Origin: Marininema mesophilum
Lineage (GTDB): Bacteria > Bacillota > Bacilli > Thermoactinomycetales > DSM-45169
Assembly: GCF_900106775.1 (NCBI RefSeq)
Contig: NZ_FNNQ01000005.1
Coordinates: forward strand, 1 to 64,000
Direction: 5' to 3'
Length of the DNA stretch: 64,000 nt
A program made the position numbers and the translations under genes. This document shows, one piece after another, positions 14,455 through 22,466 of the stretch (the stretch's first letter is position 1; each line of letters starts with the position of its first letter). The notes beneath the pieces were generated by a model. It was not told where the DNA came from and ran no database searches. It saw only the letters and a list, made by a program, of their open reading frames with translations.

Positions 14455-15780
14455 GTGGAGCCTTCAAAAATTAAAGATGTAGGTGAAGCTATAAGAAGAG
14501 TACGGAAATCCAAAGGTCTTCGCCTGGAAGATTTGGCAGATGAAAATATCTCTCCAGCTACTATCAGTAACATCGAGCGAGGTATAACCCATGTTAATAC
14601 ATCGAAGGTCTATTACTTAGTTGAAAAATTGGGATTGAGTATGAGTGAGGTACCTGGCATCCTATTGGATCATGAGAAAGAACTAGAAGATTTGAAATTT
14701 AATTTATCCTTAATTGAGATGATGATTGATTTGGAAAAGCCCAAAGAAGTGTTAGCAAAAATGGATGATATTGCTTTTGATGATAGTCATCCATATGCGT
14801 CGCTAGTTCAATATCTACGAGGTAAAGCTTATTTACGCATGAAGAATTGGAAGAGAGCTGAGAGATACTATGCAGCAGCAATAAGCATAAGTAGTCAGAA
14901 TGGTAACAAAGACAACATTGAAGCCTCTTCCTTTCTAGATTTGAGCATGTGTTGTTATGCACAGAATGAAATGGAGAAAGCTTTAGAGTTCGCTAATAGC
15001 GGTTTAGATACATTTAACGAAAATGCAGGACGTAATTACGTAAAATATATCCTTATAAGAAATAAAGCTGTATTCCTCGAACGTCTAGGAAAATTTGTCG
15101 AAGGCTTAAAGGTTCTTCAAGATGTTTGGGGAGATATGAATCAATGTAGTGATATAGAAACGACATTAACGTTTTATTCAACACGTGCAGACCTCTTACG
15201 AAAAACGGGGATGATAGAAGAAGCCATCCAGTATGCCAAAGAAGGATTAGAACTAGCAAGGATCAACAAACACTACCGATGCCTATTTGACATGTTAACT
15301 ATATTAGGTAGCCTAAATACTTCACTAGGACAATGGGATAAGGCTGAAATTTGCTTTAATACCGCTCTAGCATCCCAAGATCTCGTTAAGAATGATGTAG
15401 TTTTAACTGATACTTACATTTGGCTTGGGATCCTTCATACTCAACAGGAAAAACAAAGCGAAGCACAAGATTTATTTTTACAGGCTATAACTAATGCAGA
15501 AAAACATGATGATGCTCCAAAACTTACATATGCTCTGCGAGTTATGGGTGATTTTTTGAAAGATAGTCAAAATAGCAAAGAAGCAATTCCCTACTATCAA
15601 CGGGCTTTGCAACTAGCTCAAAAATTCAATTACAAAAAAGCTGAAAACAAACTACACTTCCGTCTCTCACAATGTTATAAAAATACTGACCAGAAGGAAT
15701 TCGAGAAGTCTCTGCTGAATATATATAAAACACAAATTGACTTAAAAAATGGGGAGGCTGACATTTTTGAAGAAGAGTAG
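14455..15780 (+). CDS. HTH-TPR (RRNPP/PlcR-like) peptide-responsive transcriptional regulator
   Basis: 441 aa from the GTG at 14455, which has GGAGGGG 7 bases upstream; a TTG at 14437 lies before the SD. Residues about 8-65 are an XRE-type HTH (IRRVRKSKGLRLEDLADENI, ATISNIERGITHVN). Residues about 90-430 are tetratricopeptide-type helical repeats (LRGKAYLRMKNWKRAERYYA, ECAQDLFLQA-like repeats, IPYYQRALQLAQKFNYKKAE). This is the layout of PlcR, NprR and PrgX-type regulators that bind an imported signalling peptide. The gene overlaps a short secreted-peptide gene at its 3' end, and a secreted M6 protease gene faces it, as expected for a quorum-sensing module controlling exoproteins. The DNA target is not known. 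Confidence 0.85.
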   Translation: MEPSKIKDVGEAIRRVRKSKGLRLEDLADENISPATISNIERGITHVNTSKVYYLVEKLGLSMSEVPGILLDHEKELEDLKFNLSLIEMMIDLEKPKEVLAKMDDIAFDDSHPYASLVQYLRGKAYLRMKNWKRAERYYAAAISISSQNGNKDNIEASSFLDLSMCCYAQNEMEKALEFANSGLDTFNENAGRNYVKYILIRNKAVFLERLGKFVEGLKVLQDVWGDMNQCSDIETTLTFYSTRADLLRKTGMIEEAIQYAKEGLELARINKHYRCLFDMLTILGSLNTSLGQWDKAEICFNTALASQDLVKNDVVLTDTYIWLGILHTQQEKQSEAQDLFLQAITNAEKHDDAPKLTYALRVMGDFLKDSQNSKEAIPYYQRALQLAQKFNYKKAENKLHFRLSQCYKNTDQKEFEKSLLNIYKTQIDLKNGEADIFEEE

Positions 15781-15904
15781 ATTCCTTATCATCATTGCCA
15801 TCATTGTATTTGCCTGTACTCCAGTAGCCTTTGGCCCAGATAAGCTAGAAACAAAAGTTGTTGCAAATGGAAGTAACGATACCTCACTACCTGGGAGTAG
15901 TTAA
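15767..15904 (+). CDS. Secreted 45-aa propeptide, candidate quorum-sensing signal for the HTH-TPR regulator
   Basis: A TTG start at 15767 has GGGGAGG 9 bases upstream, and the gene overlaps the regulator stop by 14 bases in another frame. The product begins LKKSRFLIIIAIIVFACTPV, a clear signal peptide, and ends in a small polar region VVANGSNDTSLPGSS. This is the organisation of PapR, NprX and Phr precursors, in which a short C-terminal piece is cut out, re-imported by an Opp system and bound by the TPR domain. A perfect terminator follows at 15914. The mature peptide cannot be determined from sequence. Confidence 0.75.
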   Translation: MKKSRFLIIIAIIVFACTPVAFGPDKLETKVVANGSNDTSLPGSS

Positions 15905-15913
15905 AAAAATCAA

Positions 15914-15953
15914 AACTAACCCCGTAGCCTTACTGGCTACGGGGTTAGTTCTT
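15914..15953. terminator. Bidirectional terminator between signal peptide gene and M6 protease
   Basis: AACTAACCCCGTAGCC pairs perfectly with GGCTACGGGGTTAGTT and is followed by CTTTCTT. It serves convergent genes. Confidence 0.9.
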
Positions 15954-15964
15954 TCTTACTTAAC

Positions 15965-18226
15965 TTACTTCTTACTAATGTTGATTACAGCTTTCTTACC
16001 ATCATTACTTTCACTCTTCACCTTGATTTGCAGACCTAATTTCGGCAAGATTTTACCGACGGAACCTGCACCTGGTTCGGAGTAGTTTTTGGTGTCTTTG
16101 AAGGTGGAGACGCCTGCATAGCTAGGTGCCTTCAGATCTCCAAGTTCACCGAAGTCTTTGATGTTGACTGGTGTGGTGCGGTTTAGACCAAATGCTGCGT
16201 CGTTCAAGAGGTAACGATCAGAGGCTACTTTGGTATAGTCGTTGTTCCAATATTTCAACTGCTGGTGAGCATCCACTACACCAATTTGACCAAAACCTGG
16301 ATGCTGGCTGGTGTTGTTTTCGTTGTAGCGACCATCATAGTACCAGATAACTGCACCTGGATCGTATTTTATGAAGCTGTTACCACGGCGAAGATATTTC
16401 AGACCCTTATCTACGCTGTTTAGGGTGCGCCATTCTACGAGATAGTAGTTTGGGTGCATTGTACCAGAGCCGTCAAATACTTTGAAACCAGACAGTTTAA
16501 ACTGAGACTTTCCTTCAGCACCATCTTCGAGAACTTTTTTACCATCCGCGTTTACAACAATGTTGTCCACATAGAAACCATCGAGGGAAAGGCCACCATC
16601 GGTTACATAGTTGAACTCCAATTTGATCTTCTTACCAGCGAAAGCAGAGAGGTCGATAGTCTCGCTTTTCCACTGGCCTTCGGTATCATCATCGTATGTT
16701 TTAACTTCCTTTTTATCACCCTTCTCATCGATTGCATTGATTGTAAGGGAATCATAACCTGTTTCGATTTTACGCCAAGAATCAAAGGAAAGTTCTGCTT
16801 TCTTAGCACCAGAGAGATCAATGGTGTTCGAGGTCATCTTGGTATTCCAGTTGTCACCCGTTGTGGAGTAGTAAGACTTCTTCCCAGTTTTAGGCTTAGT
16901 CGGAGCTTTTTTCTCCACATCAGGCAGATTGATCTTCAAGGTTTTACCGAAAAGGTCTTTGCTGACTGCTTCGTTTAATTTCACATCTTTACCGCGACTA
17001 CCAATATCTTTGACGTTGATTTCATTTGGATGAGACCAGCTACCACCATAGGTAGTTTGTAAGTACAACTTGGACCACGGATCAAAACCTACAGGCTCAG
17101 TACCCGCCACTTTACCATTCCAGCTACCACCGGACATGACAGACCAAGAACCTACAGGAGAACCTTGTCCACCATAAGTGGTGTCATACAGATCCGGCAA
17201 GCCCAGATTGTGGCCATACTCGTGAGAGAATACACCCGATGCCCCATCTTCCGGTTGAATCATGTAGTCGTATGCTTTCAGCTTTGTACCGGGAATTGCT
17301 GTAGGCGTTTTCAATGTCCAACGATGAGACCAGATTGCGTCCGCACCTTGCTTGCCGCCACCTGCTTCTTCACCGATACCAGCGTGAACAACCATCAGGT
17401 TATCGAGCATACCATCCGGTTCCATGACATTTTTGTCGCCATCTTTGTCATACGGATCGCGTTGATCGTATTTAGCTTCATTACCTTTGATCGCATTCCC
17501 GATGTTATCCAGGGTTTCAGCGACAAGTTCACGAGGAGCTTTGTCGTTGTCACCATTGTTGCCACCATAGAAGGAAGCATTCTCTTTGGCTTTCAACCAA
17601 GGGGTTACTGTACCACTGACGTTCCAGCTTCCATTTGATTGTTCATTGTAATACTTCTTCATCGTGAGGAGTTTGAGGCCCTCAGGAGTTTCATATTTGG
17701 AAGAAAAGAGCATTTTTTCGTAATGGGACTGACTAAAGTCTTTGGTATACAAAGAGCCTTTTTCTTCTTTAATTGAATTATGAGTATTATCGGGGAATTC
17801 AACCAGTGCCATAGCGATATTATCTGTATGAACGCCTGATGTCTTCTTGATCTTACCTTCGCCAGCCTTCTCAGCATTGGCCGCACGTACTCCAGTTAGA
17901 CCTTTTTTCGCTTTTTTCCCAAAAGAGCTCGAAGTATCGATCCCTTGTGGTATGGAACGCGCTTGTACATACTGACGTACTGCCTGCTCTACTTGAGCAC
18001 GGGTCATTCCCTTTTTTATTTTACCCTGTTTGATAAGAGCTTTGCCCAGACGCTCGATGTCGACGTTCGCCATATCGACTTTACCAGCTGCCTGATTAAT
18101 CTTATTACTGATGGTGGATGTCTTTTTCTCCGCCAACGCCATAGGAGTTAGTGTCACAGCACTCACTACGAGAGCTGCTGACAGTAACCCTACCGTCACT
18201 TTGCCCATCTTGAACAAGTCCATCAT
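15965..18226 (-). CDS. inhA: Immune inhibitor A-type secreted metalloprotease (peptidase M6)
   Basis: 753 aa. Signal peptide MGKVTVGLLSAALVVSAV with cleavage near MALAEKK, then a propeptide of about 100 residues, and the M6 catalytic domain with the zinc motif HEYGHNLGLPD at about residue 335. Downstream is a beta-sandwich region (SFDSWRKIETGYDSLTINA; GLSLDGFYVDNIVV) typical of InhA C-terminal domains. Family members degrade host antimicrobial peptides and matrix and help release cells; in B. cereus they are under quorum-sensing and sporulation control. SD AAAGGATG abuts the first ATG, so a start at the second ATG or the TTG at 18217 is equally possible. It is convergent with the HTH-TPR/peptide pair. 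Confidence 0.93.
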   Translation of the reverse strand: MMDLFKMGKVTVGLLSAALVVSAVTLTPMALAEKKTSTISNKINQAAGKVDMANVDIERLGKALIKQGKIKKGMTRAQVEQAVRQYVQARSIPQGIDTSSSFGKKAKKGLTGVRAANAEKAGEGKIKKTSGVHTDNIAMALVEFPDNTHNSIKEEKGSLYTKDFSQSHYEKMLFSSKYETPEGLKLLTMKKYYNEQSNGSWNVSGTVTPWLKAKENASFYGGNNGDNDKAPRELVAETLDNIGNAIKGNEAKYDQRDPYDKDGDKNVMEPDGMLDNLMVVHAGIGEEAGGGKQGADAIWSHRWTLKTPTAIPGTKLKAYDYMIQPEDGASGVFSHEYGHNLGLPDLYDTTYGGQGSPVGSWSVMSGGSWNGKVAGTEPVGFDPWSKLYLQTTYGGSWSHPNEINVKDIGSRGKDVKLNEAVSKDLFGKTLKINLPDVEKKAPTKPKTGKKSYYSTTGDNWNTKMTSNTIDLSGAKKAELSFDSWRKIETGYDSLTINAIDEKGDKKEVKTYDDDTEGQWKSETIDLSAFAGKKIKLEFNYVTDGGLSLDGFYVDNIVVNADGKKVLEDGAEGKSQFKLSGFKVFDGSGTMHPNYYLVEWRTLNSVDKGLKYLRRGNSFIKYDPGAVIWYYDGRYNENNTSQHPGFGQIGVVDAHQQLKYWNNDYTKVASDRYLLNDAAFGLNRTTPVNIKDFGELGDLKAPSYAGVSTFKDTKNYSEPGAGSVGKILPKLGLQIKVKSESNDGKKAVINISKK

Positions 18227-18565
18227 CCTTTCCCGTTCAAATATATTGAGTTATCCTACAATTAGGATTTTGGGGATCAACCGATTGGATGAACCTCTCG
18301 CTCACTCTCCCTATTCCTGCGATGTATTAGATTCGACAAATAAGAATGAGATTCCTTTAGGCCAAAAGGTCTATATTTTTCGCTTAACTATCCTTTCGAA
18401 ACTTATATAACTACTGCACCAGCAACCAGACGGCTCTCTTTTTTTATGAAAAACCAATATAGACAACCTTTCTTAAATACGACTCGAACAAAGAGTTTTA
18501 TCTGGGTGAATAGTACTTTTGTCCCATAGATAAACATTTGTTTTTATGTTAAAAATAATAGATGA
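18227..18565. other. Upstream region of the M6 protease
   Basis: No gene. It must contain the protease promoter. No PlcR-box-like palindrome could be identified by eye. Confidence 0.4.
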
Positions 18566-18600
18566 GCGCCAATGACCGGTGAATTCTGGTCATTGGCGCC
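18566..18600 (-). terminator. Terminator of MFS transporter gene
   Basis: GCGCCAATGACC pairs with GGTCATTGGCGC. Confidence 0.8.
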
Positions 18601-18618
18601 CATCTTGTTGTCTGTTGC

Positions 18619-19929
18619 TTAAGCTTGTTTCAGTGCTTCACCTGTTATTTGTTTCTTCGTGTGAATTACTTCACCACGATCCAACCGACGGAAGAGGATA
18701 TGGTATACCCATGCACCCACACAGGTAATTCCTGCAAGGATAATAAACATCCATGTATACCCTACCCAAGCTGCCAAAGGGATGGCTGCTGGAGCAAAAG
18801 TACGGCCAAGGGTATAGCGTAAACTGGCTGCAGCGAAGTACTGGCCTCGCATATGTTCAGGTGCCAGTTCCGACACAAAGCTCTCCTGCAACCCAACAGT
18901 CAACAGCTCTGCAAAGCTTAATACGACAATCGCACCGATTGCCACCCAAAGACCGGTGGAACTTCCAAACATCATCATCGAAACGGCATATAAGAGTGCC
19001 GAAGCGATAAATACATGCCCTGGCCGAAAGCGGATCACCCAACGATTGATCCAGACAGTAAATAATACAACCAGAAAACCATTGAATGCGACCAACCATC
19101 CAAAGAAGGTGGCTCCCCCTGCTTGAACATTCCATATTCCTAATGAAAAGAGCTGTTGAACCGGGATTGCCTCGGTTACATACACAGCGACAGCCAAGTC
19201 TAACTGCATAAAGGTTTGGGCAATTAGTATGCCTCCCACGATAAATAGCAAAAAGTTTATATCACGTGCAATCACACGATAATCCTTTAGTTGATCGATC
19301 ATAAACCCTTTCCAGCCCAACTCCTTAATTGCCACTTTTTCCTCTTCTTCATGATGTGGAACTGTCTCACGAATAAAGTTGGCAATTAAGTAGACCAGCA
19401 ACAATGAAGACCCTGCGGCAAACAAAAGCAATCCAAACCGATATTTAAAGAAGAACATTCCTCCTAATATCGGGCCAATCACAACGGACAGATTCATCGC
19501 CGTATAAAAAACAGCAAACACTTCATTGCGATGCTTCGGTTCTACTAAATCAGCGATCATCGCATGACAAGCTGGCAAATACAGTGAACCGAATATCCCT
19601 AAAGCGGAGAAAGCTATAAAGCTGGTGATCGGTGATTCCAACCATGGGGAGTTAGCAAAGGCAAATACTAAGAAACAAACCCCTTCTCCTATCGCGGCAA
19701 TAAGCATCATACGCCTACGCCCAAAGCGATCCGCACACCAGCCTCCGATTAGGTTAGTCACCACACCAAACACTTGCGATAAAACAAGTAAAAAACCTGC
19801 CATTCCCTTACCGAATGCATCTGAAAAGTAAACAGCCATGAAGGGAAAGAACATCCAAAAGAGAACGTTAAACAAACCTTCACCGAATAAACGGACCTTT
19901 AAATTACGATCCCAATCACGCAAACGCAT
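18619..19929 (-). CDS. MFS multidrug-type transporter
   Basis: 436 aa with 12 predicted membrane helices. The loop 2-3 motif is present as GGWCADRFGRRRMMLIA (MFS motif A), and the second-half repeat begins WLVAFNGFLVVLFTVWINRW. The central loop is charged (PHHEEEEKVAIKELGW). It resembles DHA1 proton-coupled drug exporters such as YttB/MdtH. The substrate is unknown. It is downstream of the small gene at 20059-20337 but separated by a strong terminator, so the two are probably not co-transcribed. Confidence 0.85.
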   Translation of the reverse strand: MRLRDWDRNLKVRLFGEGLFNVLFWMFFPFMAVYFSDAFGKGMAGFLLVLSQVFGVVTNLIGGWCADRFGRRRMMLIAAIGEGVCFLVFAFANSPWLESPITSFIAFSALGIFGSLYLPACHAMIADLVEPKHRNEVFAVFYTAMNLSVVIGPILGGMFFFKYRFGLLLFAAGSSLLLVYLIANFIRETVPHHEEEEKVAIKELGWKGFMIDQLKDYRVIARDINFLLFIVGGILIAQTFMQLDLAVAVYVTEAIPVQQLFSLGIWNVQAGGATFFGWLVAFNGFLVVLFTVWINRWVIRFRPGHVFIASALLYAVSMMMFGSSTGLWVAIGAIVVLSFAELLTVGLQESFVSELAPEHMRGQYFAAASLRYTLGRTFAPAAIPLAAWVGYTWMFIILAGITCVGAWVYHILFRRLDRGEVIHTKKQITGEALKQA

Positions 19930-19989
19930 AATTTTCTCTCCATTTCTACCACGAATATCTAAGTAAATCTTTTTTAAAGAAGAACAACA

Positions 19990-20034
19990 AAAAGGGCCCT
20001 AGGCAGGATACCTGCCCAAGGCCCTTTTTCCGGC
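19990..20034 (-). terminator. Strong terminator of the small membrane-peptide gene
   Basis: AAAAAGGGCC...GCAGG pairs with CCTGC...GGCCCTTTTT; symmetric, so bidirectional. Confidence 0.85.
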
Positions 20035-20058
20035 TTCGCGAAAAACCAGATTGGTTTA

Positions 20059-20337
20059 TCACGGCGATGCCGATGATGGGTCGGGAAAGGGATCCAGCCA
20101 TGAAAAAATGGACGCAGGAATGCCGAATCGAGACATACGTACTCCATGGAATGCCAGGTTGATGCAACCTTTGGTAACAGCAACTACGATAACTGCCGCT
20201 ACTTGCGAGAGCAATACAACAGCAGAGAACGTCCATGCAGATAAACGTGCCCCTTGGAGGTTGCATGCAATGGTGGTAATGATGTTTTTGCCCATGGCGA
20301 TAGCGTTCATTTCCGTATCCTTAATCCACGTTTTCAT
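20059..20337 (-). CDS. Small hydrophobic protein (92 aa), bacteriocin-like candidate
   Basis: The ATG at 20335-20337 has GGAGGTGA 8 bases upstream. The product starts KTWIKDTEMNAIAMGKN, then a hydrophobic core (WTFSAVVLLSQVAAVIVVAV), then a tail FGIPASIFSWLDPFPDPSSA. It lacks a normal signal peptide because the hydrophobic part is central. Size and layout would fit a leader-plus-hydrophobic-peptide bacteriocin precursor, or a small membrane protein. No modification or immunity genes are next to it; only an MFS exporter lies downstream beyond a terminator. The single-gene unit with its own SD and terminator supports a real gene. Confidence 0.5.
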   Translation of the reverse strand: MKTWIKDTEMNAIAMGKNIITTIACNLQGARLSAWTFSAVVLLSQVAAVIVVAVTKGCINLAFHGVRMSRFGIPASIFSWLDPFPDPSSASP

Positions 20338-20558
20338 AGTCCCTTTCACCTCCGTTCATGTTATTAGTTAACCATCATTCTATCGGAAAGCTATTTTACC
20401 GTCAATCCCATATTGATTTTTTTCTTCACTACCCCGGCCAAGAATAAAAAAACATCGGTCTCAAATTATATAAAATATCAATCGTTATACTAGATTACTA
20501 ACCACCATAAAAAGAGTGGGAACTAACTCTCTAGCCGCAATAGCTCCCATAGTTTTAT

Positions 20559-21011
20559 TTACACGGCAATAATCAATTCCGTCACTTCTTCTTTAGAATC
20601 AGCGGCCAATAGATTGGTACGAAAATCATCATCGATTAACATGCGTGAAAGTGCCTGGAGAATACGCAGATGATCATCTCCTGCTTTCTCTTTAGGAACA
20701 GCAATCATAAATATCAGATTAGCCGGCTCTCCATCAAGGCTATCCCAATTTACACCGGATTTCTTACGGCCAAAGGCGACCCGTGGTTCCTTCACCCCAT
20801 CTGACTTACCATGGGGAATAGCAATACCGGAACCGATCCCTGTGCTACCATGTTTCTCCCGATCATAGAGATCTTTTTTAAACGTTTCGCGATCACTCAG
20901 AGCCTGAGTAGCGTCCAATCGATTAAGTAGTTCTTCCATTACCTCTTCCCGATTGGCACCTTCAAGCTCCAGCACCATCAGATCCTCCGTCAACAAATCA
21001 GAGAGTTTCAC
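20559..21011 (-). CDS. PTS fructose-type EIIA component
   Basis: 150 aa, one EIIA (PTS_EIIA type 2) domain. The phospho-accepting histidine is His67 in IAIPHGKSD. It receives phosphate from HPr and passes it to the EIIB domain of the neighbouring transporter. It is 44 bases downstream of the EIIBC gene and is the last gene of an operon of activator, EIIBC and EIIA. The sugar may be fructose or mannose-type; it cannot be fixed. Confidence 0.92.
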   Translation of the reverse strand: MKLSDLLTEDLMVLELEGANREEVMEELLNRLDATQALSDRETFKKDLYDREKHGSTGIGSGIAIPHGKSDGVKEPRVAFGRKKSGVNWDSLDGEPANLIFMIAVPKEKAGDDHLRILQALSRMLIDDDFRTNLLAADSKEEVTELIIAV

Positions 21012-21055
21012 TTCTTAACACCTCTTTTTCTCTACCTACTTTTCTCTAGATAACA

Positions 21056-22459
21056 TTATTCATTCACCACGGGCTTTTTTAGTGCGTTGACCATGAAAGC
21101 TGTCACAAGTGAACCCACAAGGATAGCAACAAAAAACATGGGAACATTACCCACAGCTTGCACTAATGCAACGATTGGCCCACCATGTGGAACATGATCG
21201 GTAACACCCGATAGCATCGCGATCATAGAGCCTGTCATCGATCCCACCATGATACTGGGAATGACACGCAAGGGGTCCCCTGCTGCAAAGGGAATCGCCC
21301 CTTCAGTAATACCGACCAAGCTCATAGCGAGAGCCGCTTTACCTGCTTCCTGTTCTGATTCACCATATTTACGCTTCGCCAATAAGGTGGCAAGACCCAT
21401 CCCTAATGGTGGGATACAGATGGAGACGGCAAGTGCTCCCATGATAAACGTTTGTCCTTCACCAATCATTGCTGCGCCGAATAGGAATGCCACTTTATTG
21501 ACCGGTCCACCCATATCAAAGGCGATCATCGCCCCTAAGATTAAGGCGAGGAGAATCTTACTCGTTCCTTGCATACTCTCCAAAAATCCAGTCAATCCAT
21601 TCATCAAGGATGCTATAGGAGCTCCTAGTACAAAGATAAATAGAATAGCTACAACGACAGAGGTAATCAACGGAATCACTAGGATAGGCATAATAGGCTG
21701 AATCATCTTAGGAACTCTGATCGATTTAATCCATTTTGCAATATATCCGGCGAGGAAACCCGCTATAATCCCACCAATAAAACCGGCACCTGCTTCCGAT
21801 CCGTAAAAGCTACCCGTCGCTGCAATATAACCACCAATTATCCCCGGGGCCAGTCCCGGACGATCGGCTATACTAACCGCGATATACCCGGCCAGGATCG
21901 GAACCATAAAGGTAAAAGAAGCCTTTCCTACAAGAAATATGGAATTCCAGATTGAATCTTTCGGTACAACCATTCCTTTAGCTGTCGGCTCTCCTCCAAT
22001 CCCTAGCGAGAGGGCGATGAGAAGACCGCCTATCACAACAAAGGGAATCATAAAGGAAACACCATTCATCAATGAGCGGTAAAAAACATTTTGCCCCGTA
22101 TTCTTTTTTCCTTCATCTTGGTGGCGCTCTTTTTGCGTCTCATAAACGGGTACATTTCCTTCGACAAATCGTTGGAAAAGCTCTTCTGGTTTACGGATCG
22201 CATCCGCAACAGAACATTGTAATACTTTTTTGCCGTGGAAACGATCCATATCTACAACTTTATCTACTGCAAGGATGATTCCATCTGCACTCTGAATCTC
22301 CTCAAGGGTTAATTCATTCTCCACTCCAATAGAGCCTTGGGTTTCAACCTGGACCTCAATCCCCATATCACTCTCTTCCGCTGTTTTAACGAGCTTTTGA
22401 GCCGCCATATACGTATGGGCAATCCCATTGGGACAGGAAGTCACTGCTAGTAATTTCAC
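21056..22459 (-). CDS. PTS fructose-type EIIBC component
   Basis: 467 aa from the GTG at 22457-22459, supported by AGAGGTGA at 7-8 bases; an upstream ATG overlaps the previous gene end. The EIIB domain has the phospho-cysteine Cys9 in TSCPNGIAHTYMAAQ. After a charged linker (residues about 105-125) the EIIC domain contains about ten membrane helices and the family motifs GFIGGIIAGFLAGY and ITEGAIPFAAGDP. It transports and phosphorylates a hexose. Only 7 bases separate it from the activator gene, so they are co-transcribed. Confidence 0.93.
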   Translation of the reverse strand: MKLLAVTSCPNGIAHTYMAAQKLVKTAEESDMGIEVQVETQGSIGVENELTLEEIQSADGIILAVDKVVDMDRFHGKKVLQCSVADAIRKPEELFQRFVEGNVPVYETQKERHQDEGKKNTGQNVFYRSLMNGVSFMIPFVVIGGLLIALSLGIGGEPTAKGMVVPKDSIWNSIFLVGKASFTFMVPILAGYIAVSIADRPGLAPGIIGGYIAATGSFYGSEAGAGFIGGIIAGFLAGYIAKWIKSIRVPKMIQPIMPILVIPLITSVVVAILFIFVLGAPIASLMNGLTGFLESMQGTSKILLALILGAMIAFDMGGPVNKVAFLFGAAMIGEGQTFIMGALAVSICIPPLGMGLATLLAKRKYGESEQEAGKAALAMSLVGITEGAIPFAAGDPLRVIPSIMVGSMTGSMIAMLSGVTDHVPHGGPIVALVQAVGNVPMFFVAILVGSLVTAFMVNALKKPVVNE

Positions 22460-22466
22460 GAGTCGT

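Noticed and set aside
16454..17638. Two long frames (174 and 157 codons) antisense to the M6 protease
   Set aside because: They have no SD and mirror the codon structure of the protease gene; composition is Ile/Val/Phe rich as expected for antisense frames.
19946..20371. Other frames over the small hydrophobic gene at 20059-20337
   Set aside because: They cross the strong terminator at 19990-20034 or run antisense to the SD-supported frame.
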